A DNA stretch of 40,198 nucleotides, taken from positions 1-40,198 of the forward strand of contig JAQWRY010000070.1 of the NCBI GenBank assembly GCA_029243485.1, read 5' to 3'. The stretch comes from Candidatus Binatia bacterium (GTDB lineage Bacteria; Desulfobacterota; Binatia; UBA12015). Position numbers and translations under genes: made by a program. How positions within the stretch are numbered: position 1 is the stretch's first letter; each line of letters begins with the position of its first letter. Below are positions 1-8,621 of this stretch, in pieces. A model generated the notes under the pieces. That model did no database searches. It saw nothing but the letters and a program-made list of their open reading frames with translations, and was not told where the DNA came from.

Positions 1-141
1 GTGCTCGACGATTACTCGCGCTACATCCTGGCGTGGACGCTCGGCACGACGATGAAGGCGTCGGACGTGACCGAGACGCTGGATCTGGCGCGAGCGAAGG
101 CAGGCGTCGACGAGGTGGCGGTCGAGACGACCTTGCGGCCC
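1..141 (+). pseudogene. IS transposase fragment (integrase-core, DDE type)
   Basis: About 42 residues at the left edge match the integrase core of IS3-type transposases. The segment LDDYSRYILAW followed by TTMKASDVTETLDLA is the stretch around the second catalytic Asp (the D of LDDYSR). The upstream part lies outside the window. Downstream the expected continuation, with the next conserved motif, is lost after about base 141, where the frame reads into unrelated low-complexity sequence, so the gene is broken. It is probably related to the C-terminal transposase scrap near 14.2 kb, but the two do not overlap and may come from different copies. Confidence 0.7.
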
Positions 142-163
142 TCCTCGACGCCCAAAACAGGAG

Positions 164-454
164 TCAGCCGCGGAACTTCTTCAGGACGCCTTCCACGGCC
201 GAGGACATCTCTCCCCACGCTCGCTCGAGCCCGGCACCGAGCTCCTCCCATGCGTCTTCGCCTGCATCGGCCAGCTCGGCGAGCTTGCCCTTCATTTCGG
301 CGATCATCGCTTCGAGTTTCTCTGCCTGCTCGTGAGCCTCGATCTGAGCATCGGCCGCCCCGCCCTTGGCTTTCGCCTTGAGCTGCGCGAGCTTGGCCTG
401 CTGCTCTTCGATTTTCGCCTCGAACTTTGCCCGGTATGCGTCCTGCTTGGTCAT
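164..454 (-). CDS. Small coiled-coil protein, unknown function
   Basis: This is a 96-residue Ala/Glu/Lys-rich protein. Residues about 8-60 form heptad-like alpha-helical sequence (EEQQAKLAQLKAKAKGG, then EQAEKLEAMIAEMKGKLAEL), predicting a coiled coil. The C-terminus is more acidic and aromatic (EDAWEELGAGLERAWGEM) and ends in a basic tail. I chose the ATG at 454 because the 38 codons upstream read as non-coding; no strong ribosome binding site is visible. Short soluble coiled-coil proteins of this kind are common in deltaproteobacterial genomes and mostly lack a function. There is no signal peptide. It stands alone between a transposase scrap and the convergent end of the lipoprotein gene. 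Confidence 0.55.
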   Translation of the reverse strand: MTKQDAYRAKFEAKIEEQQAKLAQLKAKAKGGAADAQIEAHEQAEKLEAMIAEMKGKLAELADAGEDAWEELGAGLERAWGEMSSAVEGVLKKFRG

Positions 455-607
455 ACGGTCAGCATAGCGGTCAGCAAGCAGATTTGGATAGGGCACGGGC
501 AGATTTGATAATTTAGGATGCGCGTGGCAAGCATTTCGGCCCTTTTGGCCGGCACAAAGGGGAAACACCTGTCGGGGAAGTCCAAAGGACCAGGACCTTT
601 ACTCGGG

Positions 608-1789
608 TCATGCTGCCCCCCCGCCCCGCCCCGCTGCGTGTCGCGCGGGGCGAGGCGCGACCGCTACTGCGTTCATCGAGATGCTTCCGATGAAGAGCTT
701 GTCGCGGAACTCAAGGACGCTGGTGGACCCGAGGAACGTGTGTGACTCGTCGCGTAAGCGGTGGACGACCTCTCCTTGGGCGTCAATCGCGATCGCGAAG
801 GCGGGATTCAAGATCATTGGGCTGTCGGTGTCGGGAACGGCCCAGCCCAGGCCATGCGCGAGGGCGCTCTTGATCCGGGGGTATGGCTGTATCCAATCGA
901 GGAGCGAAATTCTGTATCCGGCGAAGGCGACCCAGAAGAGACCATCGTCCGCCAGGCGAATGTCATCGGGCAGGCCCGAGTACCCATCGACGAAGACCTC
1001 GGTCGTTCCAGCCTTCGAGCCGCGAATCCAGTGCCGGAGAGTGCGATATGCGAGCATCTCGTTGACCAGGATGTACTCGTCGCCGGGACCCAAGGCGACG
1101 CCGTTGGGGAAGCGCAGCATGCTCGCACGTACTTCGATCGTTCTCGTTGCTGGATCGTACGAAATGAGCCGGCCCGTCCTTTGTCCCTCGAGGATCTCGT
1201 AGTGGAACTCTCCATCCGGGTATCTTGAAGTGGCATCGGTGAACCAGATCGTCCCATTCGCCTCGATGTCGAGCCCGTCGGGAAACACGAAAGGCTGGTC
1301 CTCCGCTTCGGTCGCTAGAACCTGCACCGTTCCGTGCGGGTCGATGGAGAGAAGGCCGCGGTAGGAGTCCGCAACGATGAGATTCCCGTCGCCGTCGAAC
1401 GCCAGGCCATTCGCGCGGCCCCCGGTATTGGCAAACACCTCCATCTCAACCCCATCGGGACGGAAGCGCAGGATACGACCGTCCTTGACGCCCGTATAGA
1501 GCCAGTCATCTGGTCCAACAACGATGGTCTCCGGGCCGTGGCCGTCCAGCGTGGGAAGCAGCTTGAGGGGACCGAACCCCTGAACGTTCTCGGCGACGCT
1601 CGAAGGCGTTGGCTCCCAAGCCACCGGTGCGAACTGGGAGGGGGCGCAGGCGGAGAGGAGAAGCGCGAGGGCCAAGGGTGCGAAGAGAGCACTCCGCGCT
1701 CGACCAGTGTAGCGCTCATTCATCGGCGCACGTTCAGCCGCCGCAAGCGCACGTTGGTGTTGGGTTTCGAGTTCATCAACCTCAATCAT
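608..1789 (-). CDS. SMP-30/strictosidine-synthase-like beta-propeller lipoprotein
   Basis: The protein has 393 residues from the ATG at 1789. That start overlaps the TGA of the TetR gene (ATGA) and has an AGAGGA upstream, suggesting translational coupling. A second start at 1723 would place a normal lipoprotein signal directly at the N-terminus; the hydrophobic run ends LLLSAC, a good lipobox. The mature part reads as a six-bladed propeller. Its most diagnostic stretch is FPNGVALGPGDEYILV and the following NEMLAYR, typical of the strictosidine-synthase / adipocyte-membrane-associated-protein branch of the SMP-30 superfamily. Members are calcium-dependent lactonases, arylesterases or orphan propellers, so the substrate cannot be told. 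An outer-membrane or periplasmic lipoprotein probably controlled by the upstream TetR is the simplest reading. Confidence 0.82.
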   Translation of the reverse strand: MIEVDELETQHQRALAAAERAPMNERYTGRARSALFAPLALALLLSACAPSQFAPVAWEPTPSSVAENVQGFGPLKLLPTLDGHGPETIVVGPDDWLYTGVKDGRILRFRPDGVEMEVFANTGGRANGLAFDGDGNLIVADSYRGLLSIDPHGTVQVLATEAEDQPFVFPDGLDIEANGTIWFTDATSRYPDGEFHYEILEGQRTGRLISYDPATRTIEVRASMLRFPNGVALGPGDEYILVNEMLAYRTLRHWIRGSKAGTTEVFVDGYSGLPDDIRLADDGLFWVAFAGYRISLLDWIQPYPRIKSALAHGLGWAVPDTDSPMILNPAFAIAIDAQGEVVHRLRDESHTFLGSTSVLEFRDKLFIGSISMNAVAVAPRPARHAAGRGGGAA

Positions 1790-2451
1790 CTCTTTATCCT
1801 CTCCGGAGCCGAGTCTGCATTCGGGGCTCCCATCAGCTGCGCGACCATCACTTTCACAAACCGACCGATTCGCTGTTGCACCTCTTGGTCGTCGTAAACG
1901 GAGCCCCCGAGCAGTGCTCGTTGAAGGGGCGAGTCACAGAACAGGACGGAAGTGAAGTAGAAGACCGAGAGCACCACGAGCATCGGCTCCAACTCGGTCG
2001 CCGTCCCTCCGAACTTCTCGCGGGCCATCTCTTCTATGGCTCGAAACGCGGACACATCGTGACTAAAGAGGGACGGAACCTCGGGTGGCGTTTGATCGGC
2101 AACGCTCTGCAGGGCGAGGGACGCGATGTGGGGGTGAGCGGTGAGGAACTCGATCGCATCCTCGACGAAGTCTTCCAGGCCTCGGCTCGTGTCCCCATTC
2201 TCGCCAGCGAATTGGAAGAGCAACCGAGCATGCAGCCGACAAACGGACTCGTAGAGGACGGCCTTGCTCTTCCAGTGAAGGTGAAGCGTGGCGATGTTGA
2301 CGCCCGCCGCGGCGGCCACGTCTCGAACCCGGACACCCTCGAAGCCTCGTTCGGCGAACTGCGTCTCCGCGGCCCGAAGGATCTCGGCACGGCGCGTATC
2401 GGGCTCTGCGAGGGCCCGGCTGAGTGCGGCGTCGATATCGAAGCTGACCAT
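1786..2451 (-). CDS. TetR/AcrR-family transcriptional regulator
   Basis: This 221-residue protein has an N-terminal helix-turn-helix. Residues 22-48 (AEILRAAETQFAERGF, then VRVRDVAAAAGV) and the recognition helix with TLHLHWKSKAVLYESV around 54-70 are the classic TetR signature. The C-terminal half is the helical ligand-binding and dimerisation domain; no ligand can be inferred. The gene overlaps the next one by four bases and a dyad lies just upstream of its start, so autoregulation plus control of the lipoprotein is likely. The start is ATG at 2451. The Shine-Dalgarno sequence is poor (TAAGA directly abutting the ATG), which may mean a short or leaderless transcript. Confidence 0.9.
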   Translation of the reverse strand: MVSFDIDAALSRALAEPDTRRAEILRAAETQFAERGFEGVRVRDVAAAAGVNIATLHLHWKSKAVLYESVCRLHARLLFQFAGENGDTSRGLEDFVEDAIEFLTAHPHIASLALQSVADQTPPEVPSLFSHDVSAFRAIEEMAREKFGGTATELEPMLVVLSVFYFTSVLFCDSPLQRALLGGSVYDDQEVQQRIGRFVKVMVAQLMGAPNADSAPERIKR

Positions 2452-2463
2452 TCTTAGTACATA

Positions 2464-2477
2464 TAAGCAACTGCTTA
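2464..2477. promoter_or_regulatory. Dyad, probable TetR operator
   Basis: TAAGCA-AC-TGCTTA is a perfect inverted repeat (6-bp arms, 2-bp centre) beginning 13 bp upstream of the TetR start codon. A further ATAAG/CTTAT pairing is offset over the same bases (2463-2482). Its size, symmetry and place fit an autoregulatory TetR operator. The assignment to this regulator is inference from position. Confidence 0.6.
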
Positions 2478-2483
2478 CTTATG

Positions 2484-2925
2484 TCAAGGGGTGGCCGGAT
2501 CGTGCTCGGGTTCAGCAGAAGTTGAACCCGAACATCGCAGTGGATTCCGCTTCTCGCCTCAAGCGCACCATGTCGCCCGACACCCTAGGGCGTTTATGGC
2601 GTGGGCTCTCTTCCAGGTCACCGCCAACTGCTGCCGGCCTCGGCCCCTCGAGTCGCAGGTCGTCACGACGGAGAACGAGACCAATCTCCTGCTGGGTCGA
2701 GCACTTCGGAAGCTGTTCGAGCCGAGCGTGCGCGTCAGCAGGGCCGGGGCGACCACATCCCCCGCCGGCGACTTCGAGATCGACGGCGAACTGGAGCGCC
2801 AACTGCGCGCGCTCGGGTGCGTCGATTAGATTAGTGCACCGCCTCAGCGACCCGACGGTTGCGAAGGCTGGCTCCCGAGGCACGCGGGCCTGACGCCGCG
2901 GGCGGTAGCCGACATCAACTGCCCA
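2484..2925. other. No supportable gene (442 bp)
   Basis: Open frames exist on both strands because of the high GC content, but none shows a recognisable domain, ribosome binding site or convincing codon pattern. One plus-strand frame ends FEIDGELERQLRALGCVD and looks mildly protein-like, but I cannot assign it. The stretch probably belongs to the decayed element that includes the recombinase remnant that follows. Confidence 0.4.
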
Positions 2926-3213
2926 TTGAAGTCATGGAGCCGTGCCCGTGAGGAGGCTGGGCTGCTAGAGTTCGCGCCACACGACATGCGATGCTCAGCG
3001 GTTCGAAATCTCGCCCGCGCTGGGGTATCCGAGAAGCTCGCTATGGAGCTCACCTGCCACCGGACGCGGTCTGCCTTGGACGGATGCGATATCTCGTCTG
3101 ACCGAGACCGGCGTGCCATGGCTTCGGCGTTGGACAAGATACACCGGGGCAATGTGGACCTTTTGTGCTCAGACGCGCGTGGTCCCGAGGGTGCCGATCC
3201 CGTAACTCACTGA
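2926..3213 (+). pseudogene. Tyrosine recombinase (phage integrase) C-terminal remnant
   Basis: The frame contains LEFAPHDMRCSAVRNLARAG followed by TCHRTRSALDGCDISS. Integrases of this type normally read HD-R-SAVRNL-RAG, then TGHKTRSVFDRY-IVS. The HxxR arginine block is kept, but the Gly before the second His box is Cys and the catalytic Tyr position (DRY) is Cys (DGC). About 75 residues survive and everything upstream is missing. It therefore cannot catalyse recombination. It lies directly 5' of tRNA-Arg, a usual integration site, and marks an old integrated element. Confidence 0.7.
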
Positions 3214-3223
3214 AAAACCTAAA

Positions 3224-3297
3224 GCCCCCGTAGCTCAGGTGGATAGAGCGCAGGATTCCTAATCCTGAGGCCGTTGGTTCGAGTCCAACCGGGGGCA
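3224..3297 (+). tRNA. tRNA-Arg (anticodon CCT)
   Basis: The sequence folds into a complete 74-nt cloverleaf. The acceptor GCCCCCG pairs with CGGGGGC, the D-stem is GCTC/GAGC, the anticodon stem CAGGA/TCCTG encloses loop TTCCTAA (anticodon CCT, reading AGG), the variable loop is AGGCC, and the T-stem is GTTGG/CCAAC with TTCGAGT. The discriminator is A and no CCA is encoded. All stems are perfectly paired, so it should be functional. The neighbouring integrase remnant suggests it once served as an attachment site. Confidence 0.97.
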
Positions 3298-3314
3298 CTG
3301 TAAACTCGCGCTAC

Positions 3315-4119
3315 TTACCGGGGCTCGGGAATGCCCACACTCTGTATGGCTCCGTTCTCGCCTCCAAGGACCTCCGCCAAGATCGGGGCAAGGGCGCCGA
3401 ACCACAGCGCAGCGCCCGCCGGGAGAAAGTGCAAGCCGTCGCGAGTCTATTCTGGGTCGGTCCTGTCTACTAACGGAGTCGGATCGACGAATCGTACGCG
3501 GCCCCCGTCGGCGAGTGTGGCGATCAAGGAATTGGCGAGCTGGTTTTTTTCGTACCGGGCGGCGTCGGGCGTGGGAGATATGGCGACGAGCAGGATTACG
3601 GCATCCGGAACGAGGCGAGAAGCCTTGGCTACGACACGCGCGATGCCCTCCAGCGTCTTGACCCGATCTGAATTGAGTGAGGCGTGATCGTTCGTGCCGA
3701 TCTGGAGTGCGACAAGCTTCGCCGTCGGCACGACGGCCCATAACCGTCCCAGGCTGTGCCGCACCAAGTCACCGGCAACCGCCGCTCCCATCAGTGCGTG
3801 GCTGCCCCTGAGCTGCCACCAAACAAAGTGCTGGCCTGAGACGAGCTGAAGCATCTGGACGATAGAGTCCCCGAAAAAGACCCCGTCCCGGCCCGATTTC
3901 CGGGATGCGCTCGTCGTCGCGCGGTTCAAGAATTTCGCGTAGGTGCCAAGGCGACTGGTTGTACCTGAGAACCAGCAATCTCCAGCGCAACATATGCGTC
4001 ATGGGGGACGGATAGCGCACGGCCAGCCACCCAGTCACCCCGCCGAGCGCTGCGTAGCTCAGCAACCATCCGAGTGCCGATGCCGCATAGCCGCAAAAAC
4101 CCTCAACAAGCATCAGCAC
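3315..4119 (-). pseudogene. SGNH/GDSL-type hydrolase, broken by a frameshift and an amber codon
   Basis: The N-terminal part (about 4119-3930) carries a hydrophobic segment (ALGWLLSYAALGGVTGWLAV) and then leaves frame. The next frame (to 3450) has block I VFFGDSIVQ with the catalytic Ser, and block III IGTNDH. An in-frame TAG at 3447-3449 is followed, in the same frame, by TRDGLHFLPAG, the block V Asp-Gly-Leu-His, and a natural TAA at 3315. All catalytic blocks of a membrane-anchored SGNH esterase/acetylhydrolase are therefore present but split. Two independent lesions argue for a pseudogene rather than recoding. It faces the tRNA and has no operon partner. Confidence 0.75.
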
Positions 4120-4146
4120 TCCCGCACCGAGTGCAGCAAAACCCGC

Positions 4147-4184
4147 CTAGTCATGAATCCTCATGCCTTACGTTTCATGACTAG
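4147..4184. repeat. Inverted repeat, 11-bp arms
   Basis: CTAGTCATGAA (4147-4157) and its exact reverse complement TTCATGACTAG (4174-4184) enclose a 16-bp centre. There is no T-tract, so it is a poor intrinsic terminator. It lies between two pseudogenes and could be the end of a lost mobile element, a protein-binding dyad or a cruciform. Confidence 0.55.
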
Positions 4185-4514
4185 CCCTTCTCAGGAGACG
4201 CGACAGTACCTCGCAGCGACCTGCGGTTATAGTGCCTCGCGGATTCAATTCTAATTTGACGAGTCGGGTGCCAACCACTTTTCAGAATAGTGCAGTTGCA
4301 ATGAGCCCGCCCTCAGTCGTGGTCTAGTGGAATTTTAGAAAAAGGGTCTGATCTACTAAGCCGCGTACTTTGGGGTTTGTGGTCGAAGCAGGGGCATGGG
4401 TTTTAGCGAGGGCGGCGGTTGAAGTTCGCCTCCGGCGGCCAATACCGAAAATGAAGCGCCAAGCTCTCTGCCGCAGAGCTAGGGAACTTGCATCTCGACT
4501 ACAGCCGGCAAACA

Positions 4515-5262
4515 GGGCCTTCATGTTTCCTACCGCCAAACCAAACGACCAGGGCCTTGATGAACTCCTCGGGTTCCGACCCGGCTGGCAGATGTATCTG
4601 CATCCCGACGACCCCAACGTAGTCAATGCCAAGCAGGATTTCGACCCGATCGATCAATTCCGATAGCCGCCCCTTCCCTTTTCTGTACGCAAGGACAAAG
4701 GCGCCCGCTTTGCTCCCAACCAATACATGACGGACTACCGCTCTCACGAAGCGGTGAAGGTCCTCGAAGCCAACCGCAATCTTCTTTTCTTCCTCTACCT
4801 CGCCTACAACGCGCCCCACACACCCCTGCAAACCAAGCAGGAGGACTACGAAGCTCCGGCTCATATCGACCACCGCCCCACTCGGGAATACGCGGCTATG
4901 ATCCCGCCCTTGACCGCGGCATCGGCGAAGTCCGGCAAGCGCTGCGGGACAATGGGGTGGAAGACGATACCCTGGTCCTCTTCTCAAGTGATCATGGCGG
5001 TGCCCACTACACCGGCCTGCCCGAGATCAACGTTCCTTACCGGGGCTGGAAAATGATCTTCTTCGAGGGCGAGGCCCATTCATTCTTCTTCGCAAAATAG
5101 CCGGCCGGGCTGCCGTCGGGAAGAGAGGAGTCCACACCGGCAGCGCACATCGATCTCTTCCGTACCGTGGCCGACGCCGCCGAGCGCCGGGGTGTCGCCG
5201 CCGATCAGACCATCACGACCCCCTGGAAACCGGGCGACGAGTCTAACTATTGGTGGAATTGA
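4515..5262 (+). pseudogene. Arylsulfatase remnant with two in-frame ambers and a frameshift
   Basis: The segment starts inside the enzyme at FMFPTAKPNDQGLDELLGF and HPDDPNVVNAKQDFDPIDQF, meets a TAG (4664-4666), and resumes in the same frame through YMTDYRSHEAVKVLEANRN and LYLAYNAPHTPLQ. It shifts frame near 4900-4910 to DRGIGEVRQAL and LVLFSSDHGG, meets a second TAG (5098-5100) and resumes in frame with PAGLPSG and AHIDLFRTVADAA. The natural TGA is at 5260. The Cys-type active-site region is missing, so the 5' half is gone. As I recall family sequences, both TAGs sit where Trp is usual (FLWANLPF and KWPA), consistent with TGG to TAG mutations. It is non-functional. Confidence 0.75.
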
Positions 5263-5274
5263 CGAGCTTGTCTC

Positions 5275-6435
5275 TCACAAAGACATTTCGCCGCGCAATG
5301 CCTGGCCGGCCCCATGCGCCGCGAAGATCACGCGGGCACTGCGCATATCTCCCGTCAGGCCGTCCTTCATTAGGTTCATCACGTAGGCCACCGTCAATTC
5401 GTTCTCGACATCGACCACTGCCATCGAACCACCCCATCCGGCCCAAAAGCAGGTCCGATCGTTGATACCAATCGGCATCCCTGGCGAGTTCAGCCCGTAG
5501 CCAATCCCGAAGCGCGCCGGATGGGCGAGCACCAGATCCCGGCCGTCGGCCTGCACCTCGAAAATGCGCTCGATGGTCGGCCGCGAAAGCAGCGTCGCGC
5601 CATCGATCGTGCCGGACTGCGCCAGACACGAGACCACCCGGGCCACCGAACGAGCGTTACCATGGCCGTTCGAGGCCGGCTGCTCGAAACGACGCCAGCG
5701 CTCAGTATTGACCATCGAGGCGTGGGGCGGCTCGCCCTCGGAGACCCGTCTCCCCACGTCATCGGGCGCGCGTCGGTCGGGCTTACTCGAAGCGTCACAT
5801 GCCTGGGTATCCATCTCGGCGACGCGTGAAAATTCGGTATCGGCGAGTCCGATATGAAAATCCGCGCCAATCTTCTCGGCGACTTCCTCGCGAAAGAAAG
5901 TGCCCAGGGTCCGACCCGTCACGCGACGCACCAATTCCCCCAGGAGCAGTCCCTGTGTCGAACTGTGGTACCCCGAAGCCGTGCCCGGCTCCCACCACGG
6001 GGTCTGGGCGGCGAGGTTCGTGCAGCAACCCTCCCAGTCGTACATCGCCTCTTCATCGATCGCGGGAGCGAATCCCGGCACCGCCGCCGTGTGGCTCAGA
6101 AGGTGGCGGACGAGAACTCCCTGCTTGCCCGCAGCGCCGAACTCGGGCCAATACCGAGCGACCGCGTCATCGACGCTCAGCCTACCGCGATCATGCAGCA
6201 TCAAGACAGTAAGCGCCGCCATCATCTTGGTCGTCGACCAGACATTTACGATGGTATCGCGCTCCCAGGGAAGAGTCTGGGCGACATTGCGATGCCCACC
6301 CCAGAGGTCGACCACCTTCTCACCCCGGTAGATGACAACGCAGGATGCACCCAGATCTCCCTCGGCAAAATTCTCGGCAAACGCCTCGCGCACCTTCGCA
6401 AAGTCGTCCCGACACTCCCCTCTGATCAGCGCCAT
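5275..6435 (-). CDS. EstB/class C beta-lactamase-like serine hydrolase (paralogue 1)
   Basis: This is a 386-residue cytoplasmic protein of the penicillin-binding-protein-like serine hydrolase fold (Pfam Beta-lactamase family). The catalytic S-x-x-K tetrad is STTK at residues 67-70, preceded by DTIVNVW. The second motif is Y156-H-S (YHSSTQG), a YxN variant seen in EstB-type esterases. Near the C-terminus WAGWGGSMAVVD supplies the third strand motif. There is no signal peptide, unlike true AmpC enzymes, so an esterase or lactonase role on a small ester is more likely than beta-lactam resistance. An AGGG about 8 nt before the ATG supports the start. Paralogue 2 lies 0.9 kb away on the same strand. 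Confidence 0.85.
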   Translation of the reverse strand: MALIRGECRDDFAKVREAFAENFAEGDLGASCVVIYRGEKVVDLWGGHRNVAQTLPWERDTIVNVWSTTKMMAALTVLMLHDRGRLSVDDAVARYWPEFGAAGKQGVLVRHLLSHTAAVPGFAPAIDEEAMYDWEGCCTNLAAQTPWWEPGTASGYHSSTQGLLLGELVRRVTGRTLGTFFREEVAEKIGADFHIGLADTEFSRVAEMDTQACDASSKPDRRAPDDVGRRVSEGEPPHASMVNTERWRRFEQPASNGHGNARSVARVVSCLAQSGTIDGATLLSRPTIERIFEVQADGRDLVLAHPARFGIGYGLNSPGMPIGINDRTCFWAGWGGSMAVVDVENELTVAYVMNLMKDGLTGDMRSARVIFAAHGAGQALRGEMSL

Positions 6436-6801
6436 GATCTGGCCCTAGCATGAGCAACCTACCCGGGAGAAATATCCGCCGCCGCGCCCTGACCGAGCGA
6501 CGCGGAGTCGACCCGGCCCCTCGGTCTCCTATACCTGGGAGGACGAACCGGAGACTACGCGTGCACGCCAAAGTGGAATTGCCCATCATCGGCCGGGCCC
6601 GGACGCCCTGGCAACGACGCGACGACGCCCACCACCAGGCCGCCGGCGTCCTCGAGGTCGGAATCGAGCCACGACTGAAAAAGCCCTTTCGGCGGCCGAC
6701 TGTCTAGAACGCACGTTGTTGCCTCCCGGACTCTATGGTCATTCCGGATCGAAAGGCTGGCACCGCGGCGTCACCCCCGCTTTGGCCAAAAGAGAAGATC
6801 G
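6436..6801. other. Intergenic, no gene seen (366 bp)
   Basis: This is the divergent region between the serine hydrolase and the truncated oxidase. I see no conserved motif, strong promoter or hairpin. A GAGAAG sits just upstream of the 6802 start. Confidence 0.4.
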
Positions 6802-7374
6802 ATGGTGGAGAAACTCGAGACCGACTACCTCGTGATCGGCAGCGGGGCCATGGGAATGGCCTTTACGGACGAGATGATCACCCGGAACCCCCGAGCGCAC
6901 TTTTTCCTCGTCGATAAGCATGCCCGTGCCGGAGGCCATTGGAACGATGCGTACGGCCACGTCTCGTTGCACCAACCCGCTGACTTCTACGAAGTGAATT
7001 CCGAAATTCTCGGCCGAGGCGGGGCGGCACTGGCCTCCGGTACCGAGGTGATGGCGTACTACGAACGGGTTCTCGCCAAACTGGTGGCTAGTGAACGCCT
7101 CCAACATTTCCCGATGTGCGAGTCGCTGGGCGAAGGGCGCTTGCGCTCCCTGGTCCAGCCCGAACGCGAATACGAAGTCACGGTGCGCGAAAAGACGGTC
7201 GACGCCACATACATGAATGTGCAGGTTCCCTCGATTCGCCCTCCCCTATTCGCGGTGGCGCCTGAGATCGAGCTCGTTGCTCTCAAACTCCGATTTGCGC
7301 CGCGAGGCCCGCCCGGGAGCCCAACTCCTCACTCACGCAGTCGCTCCACGCACCTCAGAGCCTCTGCCTGGTAG
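6802..7374 (+). pseudogene. FAD/NAD(P)-binding oxidoreductase, N-terminal fragment
   Basis: The frame starts MVEKLETDYLVIGSGAMGMA, the GxGxxG dinucleotide-binding fold. It continues with FFLVDKHARAGGHWNDAYG, the acidic/basic end of beta-strand 2 and the flavin-clamping GGHW motif, and then VSLHQPADFYEVNSE. Proteins of this flavin-monooxygenase-like group are usually more than 450 residues. Here recognisable sequence stops after FAVAPEIELVALKL, about 165 residues in, and the frame runs into the antisense of the next gene. The missing C-terminal half includes the second dinucleotide domain. The break at about 7295-7330 therefore looks like a deletion junction that also fused the hydrolase end to it. 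Confidence 0.75.
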
Positions 7375-8621
7375 ACCTTTCCCCGCTCATTGAAGAAGTC
7401 CAGGACATGAAGAGAAGTCGGCACGAAGCTGAAGCCGATGTCCAGCCGAGGGTGCCACTGGAAGATGGAACCACCGAGACCCATCCATCCGTAGAACCCT
7501 TCCCTGCCGGCGTTGAACGCCCGATCGAGACCTTTGCCATTCCCGCTCGTTTCGCGGAACAGGTTCACACCGCCGCGAGTGAAGTTGGTCTGATTGAAAC
7601 CCATGGAGGCTTCGATGGGAGCCCCGTGCATGGCCTCCCACGCTCCCTCGTTGAGAAATTCTCTTCCTTCCCATCTGCCACCCCCCGACATCATGGCGGC
7701 GATCTTGGCCAGCCCTCGCGCAGAGCAGTTGGCCGCGGCCGAAGGCGTTTCACCCATCGCAACGACGGTCTCGTTGAAGAAGGCGATCTCCTTCATCCCC
7801 CGGAAGGGCGCCGGAGCGCCTCGGGTCGTGGAATCGAACCGCGAGGGCAGGAATCGCATCACCCTCCCGAGCAGTGAGAAAATGTCGTGCTTGATGCCTC
7901 TCCCGAAGCTCTTGGGCTTCAGACTCTCGAGAAATTCAAACCCGAAGCCAAGAGGCGATACCTTCGAAATTCGGCCCAGCTCGGATGAATCGACCCCGAT
8001 GATCACATCGGCGCCAAGCGGATCGCTGATTTCTTCCCGGAGAAACTCACCCATCGTTCGCCCACCAGGGTCTGCGCGTCGGAAGATCTCATTCAGAATC
8101 CAGCCACGGGTAACGGCGTGATATTCCCGTCGACTACCGCCGCCCGCGCGGAATCGGAGAGGCTGGCTGGCAATGACCTCGCCGACGGCATTCTGCTTGA
8201 GCCTTTCGGGAAGAAGATCTTCGGCGTCGAGGGACGTGGTGAGGGCGGCCAATCCCCCTTCGTGGCGCAAGACTTCGGCAACAGAAATGTCCCCTTTTCC
8301 ATTTGCACCAAATTCCGGCCAATGCGCGACGACCTTGTCCTCGTAGTCGAGAAGTCCTCTTCCCACGAGCGAAGCCATCGCAATGGCTTCGAGGCTCTTC
8401 CCACTGCTGAAGACGTTGACGATGGAGTCCGGCGTAAATCGCCCGTCACTCCAAACCGACGCCCAGAGATCGACGACTCGCTCGCCTCGGTAATAGATGC
8501 AGAGCTGGGTGTTCTCCTCGGCCAGTCCCCGCATCTCGTGCTCATACAAACGCTTCACGGGTTCGAATCCAGGAGCCACGGTGCCCTGGACCCGACATTC
8601 TTTTCGAGTATTTTCGCTCAT
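7329..8621 (-). CDS. EstB/class C beta-lactamase-like serine hydrolase (paralogue 2)
   Basis: The protein has 430 residues from the ATG at 8621, which has a GGAG seven bases upstream; the frame is open for 101 more codons but those look non-coding. The SxxK nucleophile tetrad is S72-S-G-K75, in VNVFSSGKS. The second motif is Y167-H-A (YHAVTRG), again replacing the classical YxN. Shared blocks with paralogue 1 (YRGE-VVDLW, HWPEFGA versus YWPEFGA) show common ancestry, but the proteins are well diverged. No signal peptide is evident, so it probably acts on cytoplasmic ester or lactone substrates. Its 3' end overlaps the truncated oxidase frame by 46 bp. Confidence 0.85.
   Translation of the reverse strand: MSENTRKECRVQGTVAPGFEPVKRLYEHEMRGLAEENTQLCIYYRGERVVDLWASVWSDGRFTPDSIVNVFSSGKSLEAIAMASLVGRGLLDYEDKVVAHWPEFGANGKGDISVAEVLRHEGGLAALTTSLDAEDLLPERLKQNAVGEVIASQPLRFRAGGGSRREYHAVTRGWILNEIFRRADPGGRTMGEFLREEISDPLGADVIIGVDSSELGRISKVSPLGFGFEFLESLKPKSFGRGIKHDIFSLLGRVMRFLPSRFDSTTRGAPAPFRGMKEIAFFNETVVAMGETPSAAANCSARGLAKIAAMMSGGGRWEGREFLNEGAWEAMHGAPIEASMGFNQTNFTRGGVNLFRETSGNGKGLDRAFNAGREGFYGWMGLGGSIFQWHPRLDIGFSFVPTSLHVLDFFNERGKVYQAEALRCVERLRE

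Noticed and set aside
5275..8621. The two serine hydrolases as beta-lactam resistance genes
   Set aside because: They lack signal peptides and have YxS/YxA instead of YxN in the second motif, which points to EstB-like esterases.
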